A DNA stretch of 64,000 nt from Sphingobacterium detergens. Its GTDB lineage: Bacteria; Bacteroidota; Bacteroidia; Sphingobacteriales; Sphingobacteriaceae. Numbering within the stretch: the stretch's first letter is position 1; each line of letters opens with the position of its first letter. A model generated the notes under the pieces. That model worked only from the letters and a program-made list of their open reading frames with translations. It did no database searches and was not told the origin of the DNA. Below are positions 1-9,079 of the stretch, one piece after another. A program made the position numbers and the translations under genes. The stretch covers positions 2,763,389 through 2,827,388 of the forward strand of contig NZ_RAPY01000001.1 of NCBI RefSeq assembly GCF_003610355.1, given 5' to 3'.

Positions 1-1377
1 TGATTCATTCCAACGGTCCAGCTGAATCAGTACCTCAGCTTTCCAAAGTAAAACCTCATCATAGCGAATCATTTTCTTGTTCATCGAGTTAAATTGCCAA
101 CCATCGTATAGCAAACATTTACAATCTGGTTGTGGCAATTCCTTAATAGATTTCAAATAACCATATTCGGCACCATTTCGAATCCCCTTTGTTTCAAAAA
201 GAAGATTCGGATTATATTTCCAAGGTTGCCCCGGTGCAGCTACTGTATGGCTAAATCGCGGATCAAAGCTGTTCCCGCCAAAAAATACGGCGTCCCCATC
301 TGCATAACTCCCATTATTGTATGTATCAAATAAAGGTAGACCATTTGTTCCGGTTTTAAATGCATTCGCCATGGTATAGCTGATCTGGTGAAATCCGCAA
401 CATTGAAAACCACCCCATTGGAAGGGGTGATTTAACCCCTCACCGCGATTGATCTTACCTCCACTTGAACTTCCATCATCAATGGAATATTGAATCTCCC
501 AAATAGATTCTTTTGTCTTGTTATCAAAATTTATATCAAAATTTTCCGCAAAATCGGTTTGTAGGCCAACCTTTCCCCCTTCCTGGTCGGTCAATTTGTT
601 GAGATAAGTCAATGCTTCGCTCAACCTTTCTTTATTGATATTGACGACAGTATGTTTATCATTCTGTTCATAAGCCATAAATAACAGGGTGCGCGCAACC
701 ATCGCAGTTGCCGCATTTTTATCAACACGTCCTTTTTCGGGCTGCGTCGCTGGCAACAACTGTTCAGCCTCTTTAAAATCAGCCAATATTCTTCCCCAAA
801 GATACTGATCGTTGGGTTGGTCTTTTTCTCTATTCGGAACCGCCTCAAAGTCTGCACTGGTACCAATTACCTTTTCGTCGATATAAGGTATATATTTCCA
901 AAATTGCTTTAGCCTAAAAAAGGTGAATGTCCGTATAAATATCACTTCTCCAAGACGGGCATTCTTTTGTGGAAATTCTTCCTCCTTGATCAGTTGCAAC
1001 TTTTGTATCGCCGTATTGCAGCGTTGAATAATCTGGTAAGATACATACCAGGGATAGTCTAGGGGCCATCCATTGGGATTGACTCCGACAAAGATCTCCA
1101 TATTATGCCAGCCATCACCATCCCATGTGCCGCCACCACCTTTATAGGAATCATCGGCCCGCATGGAACCCGACCACCAGGGGGCAAAAGGTGAATCAAA
1201 TGACGGAATATCGGTCATCCTGGCATAGGCAGCTGTCACAAAACCGTCCATATCCTCTGGCTTCACCAGAAAAGATTCGTCCAGCACCTGTTTGGGAGCA
1301 ATATCAAGGGAATCAGTACAACTTACAACAGTTAATAGGAAAAGCGCAAGGCATATTTTTATTTTAAACGTTTTCAT
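1..1377 (-). CDS. SusD/RagB-family nutrient-binding lipoprotein, C-terminus cut by window edge
   Basis: Reading from ATG at 1377 leftwards, 459 codons stay open to base 1, so the 3' end lies outside the window; SusD proteins usually have 500-650 residues. The N-terminus is a lipoprotein signal (MKTFKIKICLALFLLTVVSC, lipobox ending at Cys20), followed by family-typical segments such as LDIAPKQVLDESF near residue 24, YPWYVSYQIIQRCN around 115 and the TPR-like stretch EVIFIRTFTFFRLKQFW. It sits on the cell surface as the lid that captures glycan for the SusC channel. It starts 11 bases after the SusC-like gene, the standard susCD order. The ligand cannot be read from sequence; the adjoining catabolic genes suggest a D-arabinose-containing glycan (inference). 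Confidence 0.95.
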   Translation of the reverse strand, partial: MKTFKIKICLALFLLTVVSCTDSLDIAPKQVLDESFLVKPEDMDGFVTAAYARMTDIPSFDSPFAPWWSGSMRADDSYKGGGGTWDGDGWHNMEIFVGVNPNGWPLDYPWYVSYQIIQRCNTAIQKLQLIKEEEFPQKNARLGEVIFIRTFTFFRLKQFWKYIPYIDEKVIGTSADFEAVPNREKDQPNDQYLWGRILADFKEAEQLLPATQPEKGRVDKNAATAMVARTLLFMAYEQNDKHTVVNINKERLSEALTYLNKLTDQEGGKVGLQTDFAENFDINFDNKTKESIWEIQYSIDDGSSSGGKINRGEGLNHPFQWGGFQCCGFHQISYTMANAFKTGTNGLPLFDTYNNGSYADGDAVFFGGNSFDPRFSHTVAAPGQPWKYNPNLLFETKGIRNGAEYGYLKSIKELPQPDCKCLLYDGWQFNSMNKKMIRYDEVLLWKAEVLIQLDRWNES

Positions 1378-1388
1378 AATAGGGAAGT

Positions 1389-4300
1389 TTAAAAGGTTAC
1401 ATTGATACCAAAAGTCAAAAACATAGGGGTGAGATAGCCATAATCAGGCATTTCAGGATCGAAACTGGTATATCGGTCTTTTCCCCAACCTTTTTTGAAT
1501 GTCAGGAGATTCCGTCCAGAGACATAAAATCTTAAATTATTCATGGCAGCTTTCTTGGAAATCGCTTGTGGAAGTGTATAACCAAGTTCTATATTCCTCA
1601 ATTTCAAATAAGATCCATCCTCCACCGTATAACTTGATGGGCGTTGCTCCGCATTTAATGTAGAATTTGAGATGGCGGGAATATCGGAGTCTGTACGATC
1701 AAAATACCATCCATCCAAAATACGTGTGGGATGATTTTTGTGTGCCGGGACATTGATATTCCACAGGTCAGATTCCAATTTCCACAGGTTATTTACCTTA
1801 TTACCAAAGACCCCCTGAAAGAAAATATTAAGGTCAAAATTGCGGTAACTAAAATCAAAAGTTATCCCACCGAAAAACTTAGGATCTTTGACGCCAATAT
1901 AAGTCCGGTCATAGAACTCCTCGATCTTTCCATTGCCATCGATGTCTTTATAACGTATCCGCCCCACGGCCTTGCCGGGTTGCTCAGCATGATTATCGAC
2001 TTCTTCTTGTGTCTTAAAGATACCATCCGCTACCATGCCATACAAGATATTTGGGGTCCTTCCCAACACAAGGTCATTGACACCATTTCCCGGGTATTTA
2101 TTGATGACATCTTTAGGAAGGCTAACAATTTTGGTCTTATAAGTTCCTAGATTTGCAGAGATGGTATACCGAAATGCATTTTGTGGATTGTTGTGATAAC
2201 TAATATCCAATTCGATCCCGCGGTTATTCATACTTGCACCATTGATCCAAGGCTCCCCACCTTCACCCATGGCGGCAATGTATGGGGTCTGAACCAAGAT
2301 ATCTTTTGTTTTCTTAAAATAGTAACCAAAAGATCCACTAAGCCTGCTATCAAATAGACTAAAATCTAGCGCGACATCAGTTTGTGTTGTTGTTTCCCAT
2401 TTGAGATTAGGATTGCCCAGCCAGGTCCGTCGATATCCTGAAAATAATGGTCCGGTCTCATTCCCTTCGATCGGGTAAGATGTACCAAAATAATCTGTTG
2501 TAAATGGTGTTGAAGTATAACCTCTAGGCAGCCCCTGTACACTTCCATTAGCTCCCCATCCGCCACGCAGTTTAAGATCAGATATAAATGTATACTTCTT
2601 CATAAATGGTTCGTTGCTGATCCGCCAACCTGCCGAAAATGCGGGAAACATAGCAAATTTATTGTTTGCGCCAAAAAGCGAGGATCCATCCCGACGTAGG
2701 GTCGCTGACAGCAGGTATTTTTGGTTATATACATAGTTGGCTTTGGCGAAATATGACAGGTATACATATTCGTCGGCCGTGCTTCCAAGTGAGTATTTGG
2801 TTCCATTGGTTACACCAATATGTGCAAAGTCACGATCTTCCAGATATATTCCTTCCCGTCGGGCAGAGAAACCTTCCTCAACAAATCGTGTGTATTCAGT
2901 TCCCAATACCGCATCTAAGCTATGTTTGTCATTTTGTAGGCTGTAAGAAAGCGTATTTGTCCACACATAGCTGAGGGGATGAGACTGGATATTCCCCACA
3001 TAATTTTCATCATCGCTATTGCGACCACCTGTTTCCGACCATTTCTTTTCCACTATTCTTCGATAGGCATTTCCGTAATCGATACCAAATTGTGAGCGGG
3101 CGGAAATTCCTTTCCAGATATTTAAATCAACAAAGACATTACCGATCATCTTGACATAATTATTTACATTGTCTTTGTTATCGGTCAGTACACGAACAGG
3201 ATTTGTGAAGTCATCAAAACCTGCAGCACCAGCCCAGCCACCATAAATATCATGTACAGGAACAGCTGGTGGATTGATCAATGCCCAACGCATTTCGTTT
3301 GCATCCCGGTATCTTAAATAAGAAACCGCAAAATTCTCCCCTACTTTTAGGCGGTTATTGATTAAACTAATCTCATTGTTGGCCCGCAGTGAAAACTGCC
3401 TAAAGAAGGTATGGATCTGCGTTCCTTGGTTTTCAAAATAGCCCAATGAAAACATGCTTTTTGATTTTTCCGTCCCACTGGAAACAGATACCTGATGATT
3501 TGTCATCAGCGCTGGACGGAGAATTTCATCAAGCCAGTCGGTATCGGCGCTTTTCACCGTTTTCTCGGCATTAAGATACTCCGCTGGTTTAACAGCATCC
3601 AGCACAGCGCGTCCTTCAGCATCCCTATGCCAGGTAAAATCGTACGTTTTGGGCAGCGTCAATGGCACACCATAGACCGCCTCATCGTAGGCATAAGCCC
3701 GAAAGGTCGCCCGTCCGTATTCCTCGGCATTCATCAATCTGGGCTTGCGCACAATATTGCTTACCCCGACGCTACCATTATAGTCCACTTTTGTCTGTCC
3801 AATTTTGCCCTTTTTTGTTTGGACAAGAATAACTCCACCGGAAGCCCGTGCACCATAGATACTTGCGGAGGCTGCATCTTTAAGCACCTGAATAGATTCG
3901 ATATCCGCTGCATTGATATCCCGTAAATTGAGATTCTCAGTAGGCATACCATCCAAAACAATGAGCGGTTTAACTCCGCCTGAAAGTGACGACAAACCTC
4001 TGATCTGCACATTCACGCCCTCTGCCGGATTTCCACCATTGGTGGTGATGTGTACACCCGCTAATTTTCCCTGAAGTGATTTCATAGCATTCGCCGATGG
4101 ATTCCTGGCAATATCACTCGCGTTTGCGATAGCAACGGAACCTGTTAAATCGGCTTTCCGCTGCGTCATATAACCGACATAGACTTCGGCAAGCATATTG
4201 CTCTCGTCCGTAAGGCTCACATTAATCAAATCGTTCTCACCCACTAAACGTTCTTCAGTCTTCTTTCCTGTATACGTGAAAACAAGTATACTTTCCTTGG

Positions 4301-4541
4301 AGTCAATTGGGATTTCATATTTTCCATTTGAGTTGGTGACAGTTCCGCCGGTTTTCCCTTTAACCTTCACATTGACACCTGCAAGTGTGGTATTCGTACC
4401 ACTTTCCCGCACTTCGCCCCTGATGATCCTTTGCTGTAATATGGACGGGGATTCGATAGCTTTTGCCTGCCAAAAAAGTGTACAAAACAGAAAGGCTATA
4501 CTGAGCCAGTGTGCTAAATTTAGGTAGCGTTTCATAGTCAT
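1389..4541 (-). CDS. SusC/RagA-family TonB-dependent outer-membrane glycan transporter
   Basis: A 1050-residue protein with the full SusC layout: signal peptide (about residues 1-28), a carboxypeptidase-regulatory-like domain (about 38-120, starting IIRGEVRESGTNTTLAGVNV), a TonB plug (about 130-255, with LIVLDGMP and the SusC hallmark IESIQVLKDAASASIYGARA) and a long beta-barrel ending in a terminal Phe (FGINVTF). It imports oligosaccharide through the outer membrane using TonB energy, with SusD as surface lid. Two in-frame ATGs (4541 and 4535) are equally plausible starts. It leads the susCD transcript; a palindromic operator candidate lies 45-56 bases upstream. No N-terminal anti-sigma-interacting (STN) domain is visible, so the ECF sigma gene nearby is probably not controlled through this receptor. 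Confidence 0.97.
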   Translation of the reverse strand: MTMKRYLNLAHWLSIAFLFCTLFWQAKAIESPSILQQRIIRGEVRESGTNTTLAGVNVKVKGKTGGTVTNSNGKYEIPIDSKESILVFTYTGKKTEERLVGENDLINVSLTDESNMLAEVYVGYMTQRKADLTGSVAIANASDIARNPSANAMKSLQGKLAGVHITTNGGNPAEGVNVQIRGLSSLSGGVKPLIVLDGMPTENLNLRDINAADIESIQVLKDAASASIYGARASGGVILVQTKKGKIGQTKVDYNGSVGVSNIVRKPRLMNAEEYGRATFRAYAYDEAVYGVPLTLPKTYDFTWHRDAEGRAVLDAVKPAEYLNAEKTVKSADTDWLDEILRPALMTNHQVSVSSGTEKSKSMFSLGYFENQGTQIHTFFRQFSLRANNEISLINNRLKVGENFAVSYLRYRDANEMRWALINPPAVPVHDIYGGWAGAAGFDDFTNPVRVLTDNKDNVNNYVKMIGNVFVDLNIWKGISARSQFGIDYGNAYRRIVEKKWSETGGRNSDDENYVGNIQSHPLSYVWTNTLSYSLQNDKHSLDAVLGTEYTRFVEEGFSARREGIYLEDRDFAHIGVTNGTKYSLGSTADEYVYLSYFAKANYVYNQKYLLSATLRRDGSSLFGANNKFAMFPAFSAGWRISNEPFMKKYTFISDLKLRGGWGANGSVQGLPRGYTSTPFTTDYFGTSYPIEGNETGPLFSGYRRTWLGNPNLKWETTTQTDVALDFSLFDSRLSGSFGYYFKKTKDILVQTPYIAAMGEGGEPWINGASMNNRGIELDISYHNNPQNAFRYTISANLGTYKTKIVSLPKDVINKYPGNGVNDLVLGRTPNILYGMVADGIFKTQEEVDNHAEQPGKAVGRIRYKDIDGNGKIEEFYDRTYIGVKDPKFFGGITFDFSYRNFDLNIFFQGVFGNKVNNLWKLESDLWNINVPAHKNHPTRILDGWYFDRTDSDIPAISNSTLNAEQRPSSYTVEDGSYLKLRNIELGYTLPQAISKKAAMNNLRFYVSGRNLLTFKKGWGKDRYTSFDPEMPDYGYLTPMFLTFGINVTF

Positions 4542-4585
4542 TAATATTAGGTGTTATTAATCAGTTTATACTACGGCACAAAAAT

Positions 4586-4597
4586 TTAATCGTTTAA
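4586..4597. promoter_or_regulatory. Putative LacI-family operator upstream of susCD
   Basis: TTAATCGTTTAA on the plus strand (TTAAACGATTAA on the minus strand, preceded by AGC) is a near-perfect 12-bp palindrome with the central CG typical of LacI-family sites. Sister copies with the same AGC flank occur at 14849 and 14938. Position, 45 bases upstream of the susC start, suits control of susCD. Confidence 0.6.
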
Positions 4598-4735
4598 GCT
4601 AAATATCGGTAATGATGTAGCAACTATATACTTAATACGTTCGATCACACAAAATCCTCTGCTCGGAAACTATTTTTTTATTAAAAACCCTTTATGCGGG
4701 AAGGTTTATTTTTTCGTTGGTTATTGTTTCGTCGG

Positions 4736-5788
4736 TTAATGTTTGATATGTTGAATGAATGCTTTGGGCGAAAGCGGTGTAATCCCAAAAATAAAGGAAT
4801 CTCCTGCCTTAAATGGTTCCTTCAATTCAAAATTTTCAATGGAGACACCTCCGGGTATGGGTTCTTTACTCGCCCAATAGGTGAATCTTCCGGTCAGCAG
4901 TCCATTGAGCTGCTCGCTTGGATTCTTTTTAATCCAGTATTGAGTCGCCGGTTTACCCCGGTACTTCCAATGTTGGTTAGTCCCAGCTGTATAAACGGTT
5001 TTGAGATAATCTACTTCATCAGGAGCTGCAATAAAATAAACATACCCTTTTTTGTCTCTGATCATACGCTGTTGCGGGAAATAGGCATGAGGTGTAAAAT
5101 GGATGTCTTTGTAATCGGGCCATAGCTCCAGCGCCGATTCTTTTCCATCTCGCAAGAAAAGTGTCCTCAGCCTAGGTTTATTGCCCATTGTCGCGGTTAG
5201 TATGAAATAATCCAGTTCTTGAGACCCTTCATAGGTATAGGTCGCCAATTCAAATTCATAGGGTCTGGATGCAAAAAAACGAAGCCTAGCATAAACTTTT
5301 GCACCATTGTCAAAGGGTTCTGCAAATAGATATACCGTTAGCGTCTCCTCGTCATTGTTTTGCTCCACGATTCCCCGTGCCGGATATTCTCCATCCAGGG
5401 CTGATACCCCTGTCGGATGATCTGCACTCCAAAAATGCTTTCCGCGTTTTCCGGGATGGATACTACTCATTTCAAGTTCAGAAAATCCGCGGGTCTCTTT
5501 ACCCTTGGGAATAGGCTCAAAGGCAATAAAATTCATGACTTCCGAAAACCCATAATTTAAATAAGGGGTATAAATCCGGATCAGCCCTCTTGGTCCCGGT
5601 AAAGGATCTAATCCAATCCTTATACCATTTACATGGCCCCAAACGGGCATCGCCGGCTTCGCCTGAACAGGTTGTACCCAAGTCCCCGTTGTATCCGGTG
5701 GCGCCAGCTGCTGCCAGGGCATAGAACTTCCCTGACCATATAAAAGGTCTGCGACCAAGAAGAGTAAAGGGAGTAATAGCCGTTTCAT
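4736..5788 (-). CDS. DUF4861 family secreted protein
   Basis: A 350-residue protein with a signal peptide (MKRLLLPLLFLVADLLYG then Gln). An in-frame TTG at 5803 would overlap the LacI gene; the ATG at 5788 lies 2 bases after the LacI stop and puts the signal peptide at the N-terminus, so I chose it. Family-typical segments are IAFEPIPKGKETRGFSELEM and the GKRGKHFWSADHPTGVSALDGEY stretch, both seen in DUF4861 proteins, which are common in Bacteroidota glycan loci and have a beta-sandwich-like composition. Biochemical activity is not established to my knowledge. It is the last gene of the GH172-to-DUF4861 unit, so a periplasmic or surface role in handling the same glycan is likely (inference). 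Confidence 0.8.
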   Translation of the reverse strand: MKRLLLPLLFLVADLLYGQGSSMPWQQLAPPDTTGTWVQPVQAKPAMPVWGHVNGIRIGLDPLPGPRGLIRIYTPYLNYGFSEVMNFIAFEPIPKGKETRGFSELEMSSIHPGKRGKHFWSADHPTGVSALDGEYPARGIVEQNNDEETLTVYLFAEPFDNGAKVYARLRFFASRPYEFELATYTYEGSQELDYFILTATMGNKPRLRTLFLRDGKESALELWPDYKDIHFTPHAYFPQQRMIRDKKGYVYFIAAPDEVDYLKTVYTAGTNQHWKYRGKPATQYWIKKNPSEQLNGLLTGRFTYWASKEPIPGGVSIENFELKEPFKAGDSFIFGITPLSPKAFIQHIKH

Positions 5789-5790
5789 TT

Positions 5791-6807
5791 TTATTTTTGA
5801 CAAGACTTTCGTGCAACGATTTCCACATCCAACATAACCTTCTGTTCGCTAGATGCTTTCCCACGTAATTGTTCAAGCAATATCTTCACTGCTTCTTTCC
5901 CGATCATCGACAAAGGTTGTTTGACATAGCTTATTGGGCAATAAAACAGATCATAGGCCTCGCTCTCATCAAAGCAAAAAACTGCTAAATCATCTGGAAC
6001 GGTAATATTCAGTTCGTTGATAATCTTTAACCCCATAATAGATAGGGTATTTGTTGAAAAGAGAATAGCATCTACACCTCGATCCGGCTGCAACAGCTCG
6101 ATAAATTGCTCCCTAAAATAAGCCGCGTTATTAAACTCTACCTCACATATCAAGTTACTGTCCTCAGCATTCCCATGATCTAGTAACGCTTGCAGATAAC
6201 CGCTATAACGATCCTCTGTATGCTGCAACTGGTTTTTATAACAGACATAGGCAACCTTAGTATGCCCCTGGTTCAGCAGCAACTGAGTAGCCTGATAAGT
6301 TGCATTAAAATTATCAATAACCACATAACTGGTTTCCAAATCCTTAAAATAACGATCAATGAGTACGAAAGGAATATTGGCTTTTTTTAGGTATTCCAAT
6401 TGCGAAGCTGTACCCTCTGCTGGTGCTATAATAAAACCGTCTATCTGCCGATTGATAAATGTATCAATCAAGCGTTGCGAGTTTTCGAGATTCTCATCGG
6501 AACTTCCAAACAGCACACTATAACCATGTTTTTTAGCTTCGTCTTCTATCGCACGAGCGAGATTCCCAAAAAAAGGATTGGAAATATCAGCTACCAATAA
6601 TCCAATCGCCTGCGACTTTCCGCTTTTTAAGCTTTTCGCAATTTGATTGGGTTGGTAGTTCATCTCTTTCGCCATTTCCCGTATACGTTTTGCCGTGTCT
6701 TTATTTACCCTTGTCTGTTCGTCTTTATCATTCAATACATAAGACACTAACGCAGTAGAAACACCTACCGCTTCTGCTATATCCTTCAGTGAGATCTTCT
6801 TGCTCAT
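5791..6807 (-). CDS. LacI-family transcriptional regulator of the SusCD/GH172 locus
   Basis: 338 residues with the textbook LacI arrangement: N-terminal helix-turn-helix (residues 5-24, ISLKDIAEAVGVSTALVSYV), hinge helix region (about 50-62, PNQIAKSLKSG) and a periplasmic-binding-protein-like effector domain (IGLLVADISNPFFGNLARAI onward). It presumably represses the flanking genes and is released by a sugar or sugar phosphate from the pathway. It is embedded in the operon, 38 bases after the ECF sigma gene and 2 before DUF4861. Three palindromes with the core TTAAWCGWTTAA, upstream of susC and of the GH172 gene, are the obvious candidate sites, and a degenerate copy lies just before its own start, suggesting autoregulation. 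Confidence 0.95.
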   Translation of the reverse strand: MSKKISLKDIAEAVGVSTALVSYVLNDKDEQTRVNKDTAKRIREMAKEMNYQPNQIAKSLKSGKSQAIGLLVADISNPFFGNLARAIEDEAKKHGYSVLFGSSDENLENSQRLIDTFINRQIDGFIIAPAEGTASQLEYLKKANIPFVLIDRYFKDLETSYVVIDNFNATYQATQLLLNQGHTKVAYVCYKNQLQHTEDRYSGYLQALLDHGNAEDSNLICEVEFNNAAYFREQFIELLQPDRGVDAILFSTNTLSIMGLKIINELNITVPDDLAVFCFDESEAYDLFYCPISYVKQPLSMIGKEAVKILLEQLRGKASSEQKVMLDVEIVARKSCQK

Positions 6808-6819
6808 ATTTTTTTATAC

Positions 6820-6831
6820 TAAATCGTTTGG
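6820..6831. promoter_or_regulatory. Degenerate operator-like site before the LacI gene
   Basis: Minus-strand CCAAACGATTTA matches the stronger site TTAAACGATTAA at 9 of 12 positions and lies 13-24 bases upstream of the LacI start. It could support autoregulation, but three mismatches make chance a real alternative. Confidence 0.3.
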
Positions 6832-6845
6832 ATACCGTTATCGTG

Positions 6846-7388
6846 TTAATTCCAATGTACTTTAATAAACTGCATTGCTTTAACGATGTGGTCACTTATT
6901 GTTGATGGTGAAATATGCAATAATTCGCTTACTTCTTCATAACTCCTTCGCTCAAATTTACACAGTTCAAACACCTGTCTTCTTCGCGGGGGTAATTTAT
7001 TGATAATTCCTTCTAATTTAGAAAATTTGTCCTCATGGAATATACATTCCTCATCAATTTGATCCACCACATTGATAAAATCACGATAGATTAGGGTAAA
7101 ACCTTGCTCCCGTTTTTGCCTACGATAATGATCCATAATTAAATTTCGGCCAATTTGAAACAGATAGCTTTTCAATGATTTTTCGGTCTTGATCGTATCC
7201 CGCAATTGCCAGGTCTTCAAAAAAACATCTTGAAGAATATCTTCCGCTGTCTCTTGAAAATTGAGCAGAAACATAAACTTTTTATACAAAGTCCCCTGAT
7301 AGGTTGTATAGACCAGATTAAAAGTATCATGATCTAGAACACCTTGCAGCCCGCCCCTATGGGCTTGTTTTTGCGTTATCGTTTCCAT
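6846..7388 (-). CDS. ECF-type RNA polymerase sigma factor
   Basis: 180 residues with sigma-70 region 2 (about 22-92; ETAEDILQDVFLKTWQLRD and the promoter-melting stretch SYLFQIGRNLIMDHYRR) and region 4 (about 125-178; LPPRRRQVFELCKFERRSYE and a helix-turn-helix LHISPSTISDHI). It matches the Bacteroidota sigma-70 family usually paired with FecR-type anti-sigma genes. No FecR gene is present here, and the SusC homologue lacks the N-terminal signalling domain, so this is an orphan ECF gene inside a sugar catabolic operon (10 bases after the kinase gene, 38 before LacI). It may add a second control layer to the locus, or act elsewhere. Confidence 0.93.
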   Translation of the reverse strand: METITQKQAHRGGLQGVLDHDTFNLVYTTYQGTLYKKFMFLLNFQETAEDILQDVFLKTWQLRDTIKTEKSLKSYLFQIGRNLIMDHYRRQKREQGFTLIYRDFINVVDQIDEECIFHEDKFSKLEGIINKLPPRRRQVFELCKFERRSYEEVSELLHISPSTISDHIVKAMQFIKVHWN

Positions 7389-7398
7389 CCTAAAAGCA

Positions 7399-9063
7399 TT
7401 AAGTCAGTGCTTTGTTATCACGATCGTTTTGCACGGTGCCATAACGTAAATATTGTGCATACCGATGATCAAAATGTGCCCTATATTCAGGCCTAGGCTG
7501 TACAATTTCCTTATCTCCCTTTCCCATACGGGCTGCCGCTTCTTCGATCGTATCATAACTGTTGCTGACCACTGCCGCAAACATACAAGCGCCCAATGCG
7601 CAGACCTGCTCTGTAGCTGCGATGTGTATGGGTCGATTTAATATATCAGCCATCATCTGCATGGCGAAGGGAGATTTACTAGCAATTCCGCCGATCGCAT
7701 TGATCCCTTCCACCCTTACCCCTTCGCTTTCAATACGCTCCATAATCGCCCGTGACCCGAAGCAAGTTGCCTCAACCAAAGCGCTAAAAATTGCTGGTGC
7801 CGTTGTTCCCAAAGAGAGCCCGCCGATCAGACCTTTCAGCGTCGGCGCGGCATCTGGTGTCCGTCGACCATTAAACCAGTCTAAAGCAAAAGGATCATCG
7901 ATATGCAATGGTAACTGCGCAGCTGCACGATTGAGTTCCTTTAAAAGTTCTGTTTCCAAATGTTCATAAACAGCACTGAAATCGGCCGAAGAATTTAATT
8001 TTGCTGGCCAGAGAAGCAAATCCTTATACCAAGAAAACACATCGCCAAAGGCAGACTGTCCAGCTTCAAGTCCCACCATCCCAGGAATAATGGAGTCTTC
8101 AACCTGACCACATATACCTTCTACAAATACGCCCTCCATCTCTGGTTTGGGCACAACCATCATATCGCATGTCGATGTACCTATAACTTTGCTAATGTAG
8201 TAAGGCTTTATTTCTCCGCCTACAGCGCCTACGTGCGCATCGATGGATCCGATACCAACTTGCACATCGGTAGAAAGCCCCAGTCGCTCAGCCCATGCTG
8301 CACAAAGGTATCCAGCAGATTCAGTAGTCGTATATACCCTATCACCAAATCGTTCGGCATAGGGACCTAATATCGGATCGATCGCATTAAAAAAAGCCGC
8401 ATCGGGTAAACCGCCAAAAGCGGGTGACCAAAGTGCTTTATGCCCTGCCGCACATACATTCCGCTTCATCTGATTTGCATCATTTCCACCTGTCAACAAA
8501 AAAGGCATCCAGTCACTGTGTTCTACCCAGGTATAACAAGCTTCCCCGACGGCTGGATCGACACGAAGTACATGTAATAATTTTGCCCAGTACCATTCCG
8601 AAGAATAGATTCCACCGACATATCGCAAGTAACCTCGATGATCTTTTTTTCCGACTGCATTGATTTCTACCGCTTCATGGATCGCTGTATGATCCTTCCA
8701 AAGCACAAACATTGCATTGGGATTCTCCTCAAAAGTATCAAGAAGAGCCAGGGCCGTCCCCTGTTCATCAACAGCTACGGGTGTCGATCCCGTCATTGCC
8801 ATAGATAAGGCGCCGATGCTTTGTCTGACTTCCGGATCCACCGTTTGTAGACAGTTTTTAACTGCTGACGTCAACCCTTCTATATAATCCAATGGATGTT
8901 GACGAAATTGACTGTTGCCAGCATCACAGTATAAGCCTTTATGCCAACGTTCATATAAACAAACCGATGAAGAAAGGATCTTTCCGGTGATTGTATCCAT
9001 CAGCATAGCCCTGACAGAGTCCGTCCCAAAATCAACTCCAATAACATATTTATTCTTACTCAT
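7399..9063 (-). CDS. araB: Ribulokinase-type FGGY carbohydrate kinase
   Basis: 554 residues from ATG 9063, preceded by a strong ribosome-binding site (AAGGAGAA); a longer reading frame to 9186 overlaps the permease gene and is rejected. The N-terminal FGGY ATPase motif is GVDFGTDSVRAML (Asp11), the ribulokinase-type motif DWFNGRRTPDAAPTLKG is in the second half, and GGIASKSPFAMQMMADI forms the C-terminal nucleotide site. Length and motifs fit AraB, which phosphorylates ribulose, rather than the shorter FucK/RhaB kinases. No arabinose isomerase AraA or epimerase AraD is nearby. Downstream of FucI, which also isomerizes D-arabinose, it would turn D-ribulose into D-ribulose 5-phosphate (inference). 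L-fuculose as substrate is the alternative. Confidence 0.9.
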   Translation of the reverse strand: MSKNKYVIGVDFGTDSVRAMLMDTITGKILSSSVCLYERWHKGLYCDAGNSQFRQHPLDYIEGLTSAVKNCLQTVDPEVRQSIGALSMAMTGSTPVAVDEQGTALALLDTFEENPNAMFVLWKDHTAIHEAVEINAVGKKDHRGYLRYVGGIYSSEWYWAKLLHVLRVDPAVGEACYTWVEHSDWMPFLLTGGNDANQMKRNVCAAGHKALWSPAFGGLPDAAFFNAIDPILGPYAERFGDRVYTTTESAGYLCAAWAERLGLSTDVQVGIGSIDAHVGAVGGEIKPYYISKVIGTSTCDMMVVPKPEMEGVFVEGICGQVEDSIIPGMVGLEAGQSAFGDVFSWYKDLLLWPAKLNSSADFSAVYEHLETELLKELNRAAAQLPLHIDDPFALDWFNGRRTPDAAPTLKGLIGGLSLGTTAPAIFSALVEATCFGSRAIMERIESEGVRVEGINAIGGIASKSPFAMQMMADILNRPIHIAATEQVCALGACMFAAVVSNSYDTIEEAAARMGKGDKEIVQPRPEYRAHFDHRYAQYLRYGTVQNDRDNKALT

Positions 9064-9079
9064 ATTTCTGTTCTCCTTA

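Noticed and set aside
1364..1374. TTAAACGTTTT inside the first codons of susD, similar to the LacI operator
   Set aside because: It falls in coding sequence of the second gene of the transcript and lacks the AGC flank; probably chance from Lys/Phe codons.
1731..2150. Plus-strand open frame of 139 codons
   Set aside because: It lies fully inside the susC-like gene on the other strand, whose domains are clear; no family similarity seen.
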